DNA from: Mycolicibacter minnesotensis
GTDB taxonomy: Bacteria; Actinomycetota; Actinomycetes; Mycobacteriales; Mycobacteriaceae
Assembly: GCF_010731755.1 (NCBI RefSeq)
Contig: NZ_AP022589.1
Coordinates: 3,844,001 to 3,908,000 of the forward strand
Length of the DNA stretch: 64,000 nt
Direction: 5' to 3'
The notes under the pieces were generated by a model. The model did no database searches and was not told the origin of the DNA. It saw only the letters and a list, made by a program, of their open reading frames with translations. The position numbers and the translations under genes are program-made. Shown here in pieces: positions 20,655 through 29,157 of the stretch. Each line of letters opens with the position of its first letter. Within the stretch, counting starts at the first letter, position 1.

Positions 20655-22103
20655 CTAGACCGAGACTTCGCTTCGATCGGCGCTCCACAGGGTGTGGTAC
20701 TGCCCCTCGGCGTCCACCCGGCCGTAGCTGTGCGCGCCGAAGAAATCGCGTTGCGCCTGGGTCAAGGCCGCCGGCAGCCGCTCGGTCCGCAGACCGTCGT
20801 AGTAGGCCAGGGCCGAGGAGAACCCGGGCACCGGGATGCCGAGGCTGACCGCGGTCGTCACGACGCGCCGCCAGGAGTCGATGGCAGCCTCCACAGCGCT
20901 GCGGAAATACGGCGCGGCGAGCAGGCTCACCAGCTCGGCGTCGGTGTCGAAGGCGTCCTTGATCCGGTTGAGGAACTTCGCGCGGATGATGCAGCCGCCC
21001 CGCCAGATGGTCGCCAAGTCGCCGGGCGTGACATTCCAACCGTATTCGGCGCTGCCGGCCTGGATCTGGTTGAAGCCCTGCGCGTACGCCACGATCTTGG
21101 AGGCGTACAGCGCCTGGCGGACATCCTCGGTGAACTGAGACGCATCCGAGGGGCGCTCGCCGAGCGTCCCGGCGGCCAGACCCGCCGCGGCACGCCGCTG
21201 GGGGACCGAACCCGACAGAGCGCGCGCGAACACCGCCTCCGCGATACCGGTCACCGGGACTCCCAGGTCGAGAGCGGACTTCACCGTCCAGCGGCCGGTG
21301 CCCTTCTGCTCGGCCTCGTCGACGATCACGTCGACCAGCGGCTTGCCGGTCTTGGCGTCCACCTGCCGCAGCACCTCGGCGGTGATCTCGACCAGATAGC
21401 TGTCGAGATCGCCGCCGTTCCACTCGGTGAACACGTCGGCGATCTCCGGTGCACCCAGGCCCAGCCCGTCGCGCAGCAACTGGTAGGCCTCGCCGATCAG
21501 CTGCATGTCGGAGTATTCGATGCCGTTGTGCACCATCTTCACGAAGTGGCCCGCGCCGTCCGGTCCGATGTGGGTGCAGCACGGCACGCCGTCGACGTGA
21601 GCGGAGATCTCCTCCAGCAGCGGCCCCAGCGACTCGTAGGATTTCTTGGGGCCGCCCGGCATGATCGAAGGCCCGTTCAGTGCGCCTTCCTCGCCCCCGG
21701 AGATGCCGGCTCCGACGAAGTGCAGGCCGCGGGCGGCCATCGCCTTCTCCCGCCGGATGGTGTCGGTGTACAGGGCGTTGCCGCCATCGATGATGATGTC
21801 GCCGGGCTCCATCGCGTCGGCCAATTCGTTGATCACGGCGTCGGTGGGGTCACCGGCCTTGACCATGATCAGCACCCGGCGTGGCCGCTCCAAGGCGGCG
21901 AGAAACTCCGGGATCGACTCGCTGCGAACGAAATTCCCTTCGGAACCGTGGGCGTCCAGCAAGGCGTCGGTTTTGGCGACCGACCGGTTGTGCAGGGCCA
22001 CGGTGTAGCCGTGGCTGGCGAAGTTGCGCGCGATGTTGGATCCCATCACTGCCAGTCCGGTCACGCCGATCTGGGCGGTGCCAACAACTTCCGACGCGCT
22101 CAT
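20655..22103 (-). CDS. gnd1: 6-phosphogluconate dehydrogenase, decarboxylating (long form)
   Basis: Oxidises 6-phosphogluconate to ribulose 5-phosphate in the oxidative pentose phosphate pathway. ATG at 22103 behind GAAAGGCG gives 482 residues starting with the Rossmann motif IGVTGLAVMGSNIARN; the longer open frame reaches into the peptidase gene. The signature GISGGEEGALNGPSIMPGG (about 130) and KMVHNGIEYSDMQLIGEAY (about 185) are complete, and the C-terminus contains the NADP-enzyme type FFGAHSYGRVD. A second, shorter 6PGDH lies at 54606. The two probably differ in cofactor. Confidence 0.97.
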   Translation of the reverse strand: MSASEVVGTAQIGVTGLAVMGSNIARNFASHGYTVALHNRSVAKTDALLDAHGSEGNFVRSESIPEFLAALERPRRVLIMVKAGDPTDAVINELADAMEPGDIIIDGGNALYTDTIRREKAMAARGLHFVGAGISGGEEGALNGPSIMPGGPKKSYESLGPLLEEISAHVDGVPCCTHIGPDGAGHFVKMVHNGIEYSDMQLIGEAYQLLRDGLGLGAPEIADVFTEWNGGDLDSYLVEITAEVLRQVDAKTGKPLVDVIVDEAEQKGTGRWTVKSALDLGVPVTGIAEAVFARALSGSVPQRRAAAGLAAGTLGERPSDASQFTEDVRQALYASKIVAYAQGFNQIQAGSAEYGWNVTPGDLATIWRGGCIIRAKFLNRIKDAFDTDAELVSLLAAPYFRSAVEAAIDSWRRVVTTAVSLGIPVPGFSSALAYYDGLRTERLPAALTQAQRDFFGAHSYGRVDAEGQYHTLWSADRSEVSV

Positions 22104-22159
22104 GTATTCGCCTTTCGGTGGTAGGTCACTGCTGTGCCCGACGTTCCGGGCGGCGGGAG

Positions 22160-23098
22160 TTACCCCGCGATCAGTCGGTGGAGTTCGGTGAGCCACGGTA
22201 CCGCCAGCGCCACGGTGGGCACCGTCAGCACCCCGGCTGCGGCGGAATAGGCGGCCGCCGCCAGCACCGGGCTGTTGCCCCGCCCCGACAGTCGGCGCAC
22301 CCGCAGCACGGTGTTGGTGCCGCCGGCCGCCAGTGCACCGGCGGGAACCCTGGTTGACGCGCACGTCACCAGGGCGCGGGCCAGGGGAGGCGCGCCGGCG
22401 ACCCGCACTGCCGCGTCGTCGGCAAGCAGTTCGATGAGCAACCGCACCGCGTCCAGGGCACTGGCGCTACGCACGAACCAGGGGAACGCGGTGTGCACGG
22501 CGGTGAAAGCCTCCAGCACGAGATCGTGCCGGGCGCGCAGGTGAGCCCGCTCGTGGCACAGCAGCGCGGCCAACTCGGTGTCGCCGAGGGCATCCAGCGT
22601 GCCCGAACTGAGCACCACCCGGCTGCGCACGCCGGGCAGACAGTAGGCCAGGGGCTGCATCACCTGCAGAATGCGCAGACCACTGGTGCGTACGGCGGGC
22701 GCGCGATCGGTGACGCCGAGCAGGTCGACCAGCATGCGGTGGTGGGACCGCCGCTGGCGGGTGCGGATGGCGACTCGCAATCCCGTCGACATGAGGCGCA
22801 GCCCGACCATCAGGGTCAACGCGAACACTGCGACGTAGAAGGTCCACAGCGGCCAGCCCAAACGGTCCAGTGAGCCGAGGATGGTCGTGGTGGGCCGGCC
22901 GTCGGGGCCCGGCATCAGCAGGCGACTGGCGGTGGCCAGGCCCGCGCTGAACGCCGAGAGCACGGCGGCGATAGCGATGGCCTGCCAGAGCACTACGGCT
23001 GCACGGGGGGCGCGGAGTGGCCACTCTGCGCGCGCCAGCAAGGCAGGTACTGGCCCTACGAGCAGCAGCGCGAGGAGGGAAAAGGCCAGCGCGGACAC
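22160..23098 (-). CDS. BlaR1-like M56-family zinc metallopeptidase, membrane (Rv1845c-like)
   Basis: The 312-residue protein is largely hydrophobic: helices at the N-terminus (LAFSLLALLLVGPVPALLA), near 38-55 and 85-105, and at the C-terminus. The gluzincin motif LLCHERAHLRARHDL (about 180) is HExxH with both histidines. It lacks the penicillin-binding sensor domain of true BlaR1, so how it senses a signal is unclear. It is downstream of the BlaI repressor with a 14-base gap, the order seen for Rv1846c-Rv1845c. Proteolytic inactivation of BlaI is the expected role by analogy. Confidence 0.9.
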   Translation of the reverse strand: MSALAFSLLALLLVGPVPALLARAEWPLRAPRAAVVLWQAIAIAAVLSAFSAGLATASRLLMPGPDGRPTTTILGSLDRLGWPLWTFYVAVFALTLMVGLRLMSTGLRVAIRTRQRRSHHRMLVDLLGVTDRAPAVRTSGLRILQVMQPLAYCLPGVRSRVVLSSGTLDALGDTELAALLCHERAHLRARHDLVLEAFTAVHTAFPWFVRSASALDAVRLLIELLADDAAVRVAGAPPLARALVTCASTRVPAGALAAGGTNTVLRVRRLSGRGNSPVLAAAAYSAAAGVLTVPTVALAVPWLTELHRLIAG

Positions 23099-23112
23099 GC
23101 TGCCAGTCTCCC

Positions 23113-23529
23113 TTAGGAGGCCGGTCGGCCGCTACCGGGGAGGCGAATGCGGTGCTTGGCCTCCAGTTCGTCGAGCGCACGGCGCAGGGCGTCCGCCTCG
23201 TCGATGCCGACGCGTTCGACGAAATGGACCAGCGCGGCCCGGCGGTCGCCGGAGTCGGCTGCCTGATCGAGCGCCTCCACCATCAGCCCGGCCACCAACT
23301 CGTCGCGGCCGCGCACCGGTGTGTAGCGGTGCGCGCGGTCATCGCGGATCTGTGAGACGAGGTTCTTTTTGGCCAGTCGCTGCAGGACCGTCATCACGGT
23401 CGTATACGCCAGGTCGCGCTGGGCAGACAGTGCCTCGTGGACTTCGCGCACAGTTTGAGACTCCGGTGCGGACCACAGATGGTCCATCACCGCTCGTTCC
23501 AAGTCCCCTAAGTGGGTCTGTTTCGCCAT
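23113..23529 (-). CDS. blaI: BlaI/MecI-family transcriptional repressor
   Basis: ATG at 23529 gives MAKQTHLGDLERAVMDHLW, 138 residues, matching the M. tuberculosis BlaI start better than the upstream GTG. The winged helix is clear: TVREVHEALSAQRDLAYTTVMTVLQRLAKKNLV and a basic wing DDRAHRYTPV. The C-terminal helices mediate dimerisation. In M. tuberculosis BlaI represses blaC, the sigC-associated operon and the ATP synthase region. The gene is divergent from a thioesterase and has a matching inverted repeat 46 bases upstream, suggesting autoregulation. Confidence 0.95.
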   Translation of the reverse strand: MAKQTHLGDLERAVMDHLWSAPESQTVREVHEALSAQRDLAYTTVMTVLQRLAKKNLVSQIRDDRAHRYTPVRGRDELVAGLMVEALDQAADSGDRRAALVHFVERVGIDEADALRRALDELEAKHRIRLPGSGRPAS

Positions 23530-23574
23530 GTGTGTCATCAACTCCCCGGGCAACGGAGCAAGCCTACCCTTATT

Positions 23575-23591
23575 TACTACGGCGTGTCGTA
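23575..23591. promoter_or_regulatory. Probable BlaI operator in the blaI/thioesterase divergent gap
   Basis: TACTACGGCGTGTCGTA is an imperfect palindrome with half-sites TACTACG and TACGACA, of the TACTAC/GTAGTA type bound by mycobacterial BlaI. It is centred about 54 bases before the blaI start. A pair of CTACGAC direct repeats follows at 23611 and 23622 and may be further half-sites for the divergent thioesterase promoter. Confidence 0.6.
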
Positions 23592-23684
23592 TCAGAACCC
23601 TGAGGGTCTGCTACGACCCGGCTACGACGGCCACGGATTGAGCCGTTGGGCCGTCATCGTCGGGCTGTCGTGTAGAACCAACAC

Positions 23685-24092
23685 ATGGCTGCCACCGATA
23701 TTCCGACTGATTTCTCTGCACCCTTCGACAGCGAAATCGGCCTGGTCTACACCGAAATCGGACCGGACGGCGCGCGGGCCACGCTGGAGCTGACGCCCAA
23801 ACTCTGTCAGCCGGCGGGAATCGTGCACGGTGGCGTGTACTGCTCGATCATCGAAAGCGTGGCCAGCGTCTCGGCGCATGCTTGGCTCCTGCGCGACGGC
23901 GGCGTCGGAACGGTCGTCGGGGTCAACAACAACACGGACTTCCTGCGGGCGGTCTCCTCGGGGACCGTCAATGCGGCGGCCACGCCGATTCACCGGGGCA
24001 GGCGCCAGCAGCTGTGGGTGGTGACGATCACCGACTCTGACGAGCGGTTGGTCGCCCGCGGCCAGGTCCGGTTGCAGAACCTGGAGGGGTAA
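23685..24092 (+). CDS. PaaI/hotdog-fold thioesterase (Rv1847-like)
   Basis: The 135-residue protein has the hotdog-fold pattern of PaaI-type acyl-CoA thioesterases: LTPKLCQPAGIVHGGVYCSI with the catalytic-region HGG, SVASVSAHAWLL, then VVGVNNNTDFLRAV and a C-terminal strand GRRQQLWVVTITDSDERLVA. Substrate is unknown, probably an aromatic or acyl-CoA ester. In M. tuberculosis the homologue is followed by the urease cluster; here it converges directly with ndh, the two stops overlapping a 16-base palindrome. Confidence 0.88.
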   Translation: MAATDIPTDFSAPFDSEIGLVYTEIGPDGARATLELTPKLCQPAGIVHGGVYCSIIESVASVSAHAWLLRDGGVGTVVGVNNNTDFLRAVSSGTVNAAATPIHRGRRQQLWVVTITDSDERLVARGQVRLQNLEG

Positions 24093-24108
24093 GCGGTCAG
24101 CTGACCGC
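24093..24108. terminator. Perfect 16-base palindrome over two converging stop regions
   Basis: GCGGTCAGCTGACCGC is a perfect palindrome starting one base after the thioesterase stop and covering the last codons and stop of ndh. As RNA it folds to a 6-base stem with an AGCT loop on either strand. It could be a short bidirectional terminator, though no T run follows. Confidence 0.4.
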
Positions 24109-25482
24109 GCGCTCAGCCCCGCGCTGCGCCTCGGCGGCCAGCATTTCCAACTGCTCGAGACGGGTACGCGCAAAGGCCTGCTGCTCGGTGATGGTCAGCT
24201 GCCCCCGGCGGGTGCTCAGGAAAGTCACGTTCCACGACAGCAGGGTGCTGACCTTGTTCTTGAACCCGACCAGGTAGACCAGGTGCAGCACCAGCCAGGC
24301 CAACCAGGCCAGGAACCCACTGAATTCCAGCGGCCCGATCTTGGAGACCGCAGAGAACCGGGACACGGTGGCCATGGAGCCCTTGTCCAGGTACTGGAAC
24401 GGTTCGCGATCGACCGGGTTGGCGCCGCCGAGCTCCGCCTTGATGGTGCTCGCGACGTGCTTGGCACCCTGAATGGCGCCCTGCGCCATGCCGGGCACGC
24501 CGTCGACTGCGGCCATGTCGCCGATGACGAACACGTTCGGGTGGCCCGGCACCGACAGGTCGGGCAGCACCTTGACCCGTCCGGCGCGGTCGAGTTCCAC
24601 GTCGGACTGCTCGGCGAGGTCGCGGCCCAGCGGGCTGGCTGACACACCGGCAGACCACACCTTGCACTGGGATTCGATGCGCCGGATGGTGCCGTCGGGG
24701 TCCTTGACGGTCAGGCCGTTGCGGTCGACGTCGGTCACCATCGCGTCGAGCTGGATCTCCACGCCCATCTTCTCCAGGCGTTCGGCGGCCTTGCGGCCCA
24801 GCTTCTCGCCCATCGGCGGCAGCACGGCCGGTGCAGCGTCGAGCAGGATCACCCGTGCCTTGGTGGAGTCGATGTGGCGGAAAGAGCCCTTGAGGGTGTG
24901 GTGCGCGAGTTCGGCGATCTGGCCGGCCATCTCCACACCGGTCGGACCGGCACCCACGACGGTGAAGGTCAGCAGCTTGGCGACCCGCTCGGGGTCACTG
25001 GACCGCTCGGCCTGCTCGAACGCGCTCAGGATGCGTCCGCGCAGCTCCAGCGCGTCGTCGATGGTCTTCATGCCCGGCGCGAACTCGGCGAACTGGTCGT
25101 TGCCGAAGTAGGACTGCCCGGCGCCGGCCGCGACGATCAGGGTGTCGAACGGGGTGTTGTAGGTGTGTCCGAGCACCTCGGAGGTGACGAACTTCTCGGC
25201 CAGGTCGATGTGGGTGACGTCACCGAGCAGCACTTGCGCGTTGCGCTGGTTACGCAGCACGACACGGGTGGAAGGCGCGATCTCACCTTCGGAGAGGATC
25301 CCGGTGGCCACCTGGTAGAGCAGCGGCTGGAACAGGTGATGGGTGGTGCGAGCGATCAATTTCACATCGACATCGGCCCGCTTGAGCTTCTTGGCGGCGG
25401 TCAGCCCACCGAATCCCGACCCGATGATGACGACCTGGTGGCGTCGGGTCTGCGGCGCAGTGACTTCAGGCTGGGCGCTCAT
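24097..25482 (-). CDS. ndh: Type II NADH:quinone oxidoreductase
   Basis: Non-proton-pumping NADH dehydrogenase that feeds electrons to menaquinone from the cytoplasmic face of the membrane. The 461 residues include the FAD-binding motif VVIIGSGFGGLTAAKKL, HHLFQPLLYQVATGILS, the NADH-binding motif FTVVGAGPTGVEMAGQIAEL (about 170) and the second FAD motif NVFVIGDMAAV with the quinone-site region GMAQGAIQGAKHVA. A C-terminal amphipathic/membrane anchor (FLAWLAWLVLHLVYLVGF) is visible. The start MSAQPEV is conserved-like. The upstream gap of 108 bases up to the SDR gene carries its promoter. Confidence 0.97.
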   Translation of the reverse strand: MSAQPEVTAPQTRRHQVVIIGSGFGGLTAAKKLKRADVDVKLIARTTHHLFQPLLYQVATGILSEGEIAPSTRVVLRNQRNAQVLLGDVTHIDLAEKFVTSEVLGHTYNTPFDTLIVAAGAGQSYFGNDQFAEFAPGMKTIDDALELRGRILSAFEQAERSSDPERVAKLLTFTVVGAGPTGVEMAGQIAELAHHTLKGSFRHIDSTKARVILLDAAPAVLPPMGEKLGRKAAERLEKMGVEIQLDAMVTDVDRNGLTVKDPDGTIRRIESQCKVWSAGVSASPLGRDLAEQSDVELDRAGRVKVLPDLSVPGHPNVFVIGDMAAVDGVPGMAQGAIQGAKHVASTIKAELGGANPVDREPFQYLDKGSMATVSRFSAVSKIGPLEFSGFLAWLAWLVLHLVYLVGFKNKVSTLLSWNVTFLSTRRGQLTITEQQAFARTRLEQLEMLAAEAQRGAERAVS

Positions 25483-25590
25483 GGGATTCCGTTTGCTCCT
25501 CGACGGTGACTGCGTTCCCCTAATACGCTAGTCGACCCAAAAGCCGGTCACCGCATCTGCTGGTTGTGGGATTAGCCACTCCTGTCACAG

Positions 25591-26262
25591 TCAGCTGAAG
25601 CAGGCCAGCGCTCCGTGGCCGACGTGCAGCGTCTGGCCGGTGATGTGCCGGGATGCCGGTGAGGTCAAAAACACTGCGAGGCGAGCGATTTCGACGGCGC
25701 CAGACGGTGGTACCTGGGTGAGTCCGTCGTATCCGGGACGGGCGGCATCGCCGGCGGCGACCACGTTGACGGTGATCCCGCGGGTGCCGAACACCGTGGC
25801 CTGCCCGGCGGTCCAGTTCGACAGCGCGGCCTTGATCGCCGCGTCGGCGCTGCCTTCGCGGGGGTTCTCCGGCAGCACCGAGATGATCGAGCCGCCCGAG
25901 CGAAGGTGGTCGCCCACGGTCCCGACGGTGAGCACCGCAGACAGCACCGTGGCGTCAAGCGCACTGCGCCAGGCATCGGCCTGGTCGGCCAGCGAAAACG
26001 CGCGGGGATCGCCGCCCTGCCAGCGCGGCGCCGGGACATTGACGATGGTGTCGAGGTGGTGGGGGAACAGTCCGCGAGCCTGCGCCATGCTGGCCGGGTC
26101 GGCGGTGTCGCAGACGACGGCTTCGGCGTCGAGCTCTTTGGCGGCGACTTCCAGCTCAGGGCCTCGCAGCCCGGCGAGCGTCACCTTGTGGCCGGCTTCG
26201 GTGAAACCCTCGGCAATGGCGCGACCCAATTCGGTGTCACCGCCGGTGACCAGCACATCCAT
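25591..26262 (-). CDS. Short-chain dehydrogenase-like protein lacking the catalytic YxxxK (Rv1856c-like)
   Basis: The 223-residue Rossmann protein starts MDVLVTGGDTELGRAIAEGF, a variant of TGxxxGxG, and ends with the SDR-type GQTLHVGHGALA. At the place of the YxxxK motif it has IKAALSNWTAGQATV, with no tyrosine, while the preceding SIISVLPEN keeps a serine-rich strand. It is therefore probably not a standard dehydrogenase; a binding or regulatory role is possible. It matches Rv1856c by position between ndh and modA. Confidence 0.8.
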   Translation of the reverse strand: MDVLVTGGDTELGRAIAEGFTEAGHKVTLAGLRGPELEVAAKELDAEAVVCDTADPASMAQARGLFPHHLDTIVNVPAPRWQGGDPRAFSLADQADAWRSALDATVLSAVLTVGTVGDHLRSGGSIISVLPENPREGSADAAIKAALSNWTAGQATVFGTRGITVNVVAAGDAARPGYDGLTQVPPSGAVEIARLAVFLTSPASRHITGQTLHVGHGALACFS

Positions 26263-26360
26263 CGGTAGGCCTCCCTCGTGTTGCGGGCTATGTTACTGGA
26301 CGGTAGCCGATTTTCGGGGGCGGGGCGCAACTCGACACAGGCACAATCCGGCCACAGTCC

Positions 26361-26448
26361 CGCGTTGCTTCGCACCGCTCGCGATCACCGCGGGGCCGCT
26401 GGGGCGGCGACCCGCTTCGCGTTGCTTCGCACCGCTCGCGATCACCGC
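26361..26448. repeat. 31-base direct repeat upstream of modA
   Basis: A 31-base unit beginning CGCGTTGCTTCGCACCGCTC occurs at 26361-26391 and again, identical, at 26418-26448, with a period of 57 bases. The second copy ends 13 bases before the modA start codon. Similar TCGC/GCGA-rich short sequences occur before the gene at 47899. It looks like a small repetitive extragenic element and may contain the modA promoter or molybdate-responsive sites, which is speculation. Confidence 0.75.
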
Positions 26449-26461
26449 TAGGCTGCCTGCC

Positions 26462-27217
26462 ATGGGGCGTGCCCGGGCGGTCTGCAGCGCTGTGGTGTTC
26501 ATGCTGGCTGCGGGACTGACGGGCTGCGGCGCGGGCCCCGTGCCGCCGTCGATCACGGTGTTCGCCGCGGCATCGCTGGAGGCGGTGTTCACCGAGATCG
26601 CCGAGCAGTTCAAGGTGGACAATCCCGGCGTCGCGGTGGCCTTCAACTTCGCCGGCTCATCGGACTTGGCCACGCAACTGGCGCTCGGCGCGCGCGCCGA
26701 CGTCTTCGCCTCAGCGAACACCACCCAAATGGACAAAGTTGCACAGGCCGGCTTGGTGGACGGCTCGGCGGTGCCCTTTGCCACCAACACGCTGGCGATC
26801 GTCACGGCTCCCGGAAACCCGCACCACGTTCGCTCCTTCGCCGACCTGGCGTTGCCCGGGCTCGCGGTAGTTGTGTGCCAGGAGCCCGTGCCCTGTGGTG
26901 CCGCGACATCCAAGGTCGCCCAGGCAACCGGAGTCGAGATCACCCCGGTCAGCGAAGAACCTGACGTCACCGACGTCCTCGGCAAGGTCACGACCGGTCA
27001 GGCCGATGCCGGCGTCGTCTACCGCACCGACGCGCTGCACGCCGGCGACAAAGTGGCCACCATCGAGTTCCCCGAGGCCGCCGGCGCCGTCAACACCTAC
27101 CCGATTGCGGTGCTTCGCGAGGCACCCCGGCCCGGTCCCGGCCGGGCGTTCATGGATCTGGTCACCGGGGAGCAGGGCAGCAGGATGCTGCGCGCCGCCG
27201 GCTTCGGTAAGCCCTGA
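26462..27217 (+). CDS. modA: Molybdate ABC transporter, substrate-binding lipoprotein
   Basis: The frame is open far upstream, but ATG at 26462 gives a proper lipoprotein signal peptide with lipobox LTGC at residues 19-22. The 251-residue protein has the ModA pattern: ITVFAAASLEAVFTEIA, VAFNFAGSSDLATQLALGA, ADVFASANTTQMDKV and GQADAGVVYRTDAL. It captures molybdate outside the membrane for ModBC. It is the first gene of modABC, with a six-base gap to modB. The 31-base repeat just upstream may be part of its control region. Confidence 0.95.
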   Translation: MGRARAVCSAVVFMLAAGLTGCGAGPVPPSITVFAAASLEAVFTEIAEQFKVDNPGVAVAFNFAGSSDLATQLALGARADVFASANTTQMDKVAQAGLVDGSAVPFATNTLAIVTAPGNPHHVRSFADLALPGLAVVVCQEPVPCGAATSKVAQATGVEITPVSEEPDVTDVLGKVTTGQADAGVVYRTDALHAGDKVATIEFPEAAGAVNTYPIAVLREAPRPGPGRAFMDLVTGEQGSRMLRAAGFGKP

Positions 27218-27223
27218 CCGGCG

Positions 27224-28015
27224 GTGGTCGGCCGGCCCGATGACCCGCCAGGCTGGGTCTATGTGCCCGCTGCGATCGGCGCGGCCTTCCTGGTGCTGCC
27301 GCTGGTCGGTATCGCGGTCAAGGTCGACTGGCCGCAGTTCTGGACGTTGATCAGCAGTCCGTCGGCCACCACCGCGCTGCTGTTGAGCGTGCGAACCGCG
27401 GCGGCCAGCACAATGCTGTGCGTGGTGCTGGGCGTGCCGATGGCCCTGGTCCTGGCCCGCAGCAGGACGCGCGTGGTGCGGCTGCTGCGGCCATTGGTGC
27501 TGTTGCCGCTGGTGCTGCCGCCGGTAGTGGGCGGTATCGCGCTGCTGTACGCGTTCGGCCGCCTCGGGCTGCTGGGGCGCTACCTGGACGCGGCGGGCAT
27601 CCACCTCGCGTTCACCACCACCGCGGTGGTGCTGGCACAGACGTTCGTCTCCCTGCCGTTTCTGGTGATCGCGGTGGAGGGCGCGGCCCGCATTGCCGGT
27701 GCCGAATACGACGTGGTGGCGGCGACGCTGGGTGCTCGGCCCAGCGCGGTGTGGTGGCGGGTGACCCTGCCGCTGTTGGCTCCGGGACTGCTCTCCGGAG
27801 CGGTTCTGGCATTCGCGCGTTCGCTGGGCGAGTTCGGGGCGACACTGACCTTCGCGGGTTCCCTCGAAGGTGTCACCCGGACGCTGCCGTTGGCCATCTA
27901 CCTGCAGCGGGTCTCTGACCCCGACGCCGCCGCAGCCATGTCACTGGTCCTGGTGGCCGTTGCCGCGGTGGTCGTACTCGCCTTGGGTGCCCGACGGCTG
28001 GCCAGCAGCGGGTGA
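27224..28015 (+). CDS. modB: Molybdate ABC transporter, permease
   Basis: The 263-residue integral membrane protein has about six hydrophobic helices and the permease EAA loop [20 protein letters not shown] (about residues 165-185), followed by [14 protein letters not shown], typical of ModB/CysT-type permeases. The GTG start at 27224 lies seven bases after modA. Its stop overlaps the modC GTG by four bases (GTGA), so the operon is translationally coupled. Confidence 0.95.
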   Translation: MVGRPDDPPGWVYVPAAIGAAFLVLPLVGIAVKVDWPQFWTLISSPSATTALLLSVRTAAASTMLCVVLGVPMALVLARSRTRVVRLLRPLVLLPLVLPPVVGGIALLYAFGRLGLLGRYLDAAGIHLAFTTTAVVLAQTFVSLPFLVIAVEGAARIAGAEYDVVAATLGARPSAVWWRVTLPLLAPGLLSGAVLAFARSLGEFGATLTFAGSLEGVTRTLPLAIYLQRVSDPDAAAAMSLVLVAVAAVVVLALGARRLASSG

Positions 28016-29121
28016 GCGCTGAAACGGCGGGTCTGACGGTGCGGGCGACGGTCGCCGAGCGTGGGCTGGACTTGCAGCTGAACGTCGCGCCGGGCGAGGT
28101 CCTGGCCATCCTGGGTCCCAATGGCGCCGGAAAATCCACCTTGCTGCACGTGATCGCTGGACTGCTGCGGCCCGATGACGGTGTAGTGCGGTCGGGGGAT
28201 CGGGTGTTGACCGATACGCGCTCTGGCGTGCAGGTGCCAACCTGTGACCGCAGGGTCGGCCTGCTGCTGCAGGATCCACTGCTCTTCCCGCACCTGCGCG
28301 TGGCAGCCAATGTGGCGTTCGGATCGCACCGCCGCGTGCCGCTGCGCCGGACGCACGTTCGGGCCGTCGCCGCCCCCTGGCTGCGCGCCGTCGATGCCGA
28401 GGGGCTCGCGGAACGTTGGCCTCGCCGGCTTTCCGGGGGGCAGGCGCAGCGGGTTGCGATCGCCCGGGCGTTGGCCGCCGAACCGGAGGTGCTGCTGCTG
28501 GATGAGCCGTTGGCGGGTCTTGATGTCGGCGCGGCCGCCGCGGTACGGACGGTGCTGCGCGACGTGCTCAGCGCGGCGGGCCGCACCACGGTGCTGGTAA
28601 CCCACGACCTGCTTGACGTCTTCGCGCTGGCGCACCGCGTTGTCGTTCTGGAGGCCGGTCGAATTGCCGAGATCGGCTGCACGGCAGAGGTCTTGGCGGC
28701 GCCACGAAGCCGCTTCGGGGCGCAGATAGCGGGATTCAACCTGGTCGCTGGGTTGCTCGAGGACGATGGTGTCCTGCGCACCGGGTGGGGGGACCGGTGG
28801 CATGGCATCGCCGAGGAGGGGCTGCGACCGGGCTCTTCGGTGGTCGCGGTGAGCACACCCCAGGCGGCCGCGGTCTACCGAGAGCGGCCGCTCTCGGGCA
28901 GTCCCCGCAATCTGGTCGAGGTGGCCGTTGCCGAGCTTGACGTGCGGGGCAGCGCTGTGCAGGTACGTGGCGCGAACCAACCGGATGGGGCGCCCGGGCT
29001 GGCGGCGGACATCACCGCAGAGGCGGCGGCGGAACTGAGGCTGGCGCAGGGAGACACCGTGTGGTTCGGGGTCAAGGCCCACGAAGTCACCTTGCGCGCG
29101 ACACACCTCGGCACGGCGTAA
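28012..29121 (+). CDS. modC: Molybdate ABC transporter, ATP-binding protein
   Basis: The 369-residue ATPase shows Walker [10 protein letters not shown] (about 40), Q-loop [11 protein letters not shown], signature [15 protein letters not shown] (about 140), Walker [12 protein letters not shown] and switch histidine [10 protein letters not shown]. The C-terminal 130 residues ([38 protein letters not shown]) form a TOBE/Mop-type molybdate-binding domain. It powers ModB and completes the transporter; apa follows after 36 bases, historically called modD, although it is not a transport component. Confidence 0.95.
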   Translation: MSAETAGLTVRATVAERGLDLQLNVAPGEVLAILGPNGAGKSTLLHVIAGLLRPDDGVVRSGDRVLTDTRSGVQVPTCDRRVGLLLQDPLLFPHLRVAANVAFGSHRRVPLRRTHVRAVAAPWLRAVDAEGLAERWPRRLSGGQAQRVAIARALAAEPEVLLLDEPLAGLDVGAAAAVRTVLRDVLSAAGRTTVLVTHDLLDVFALAHRVVVLEAGRIAEIGCTAEVLAAPRSRFGAQIAGFNLVAGLLEDDGVLRTGWGDRWHGIAEEGLRPGSSVVAVSTPQAAAVYRERPLSGSPRNLVEVAVAELDVRGSAVQVRGANQPDGAPGLAADITAEAAAELRLAQGDTVWFGVKAHEVTLRATHLGTA

Positions 29122-29157
29122 CTTGCGTACCGATGGCAACGCGGTAGTTTTTCTGCC

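Noticed and set aside
20394..22124. 576-codon plus-strand frame opposite gnd1
   Set aside because: It begins inside the alpha/beta hydrolase gene in another frame and continues antisense to gnd1; composition is not protein-like.
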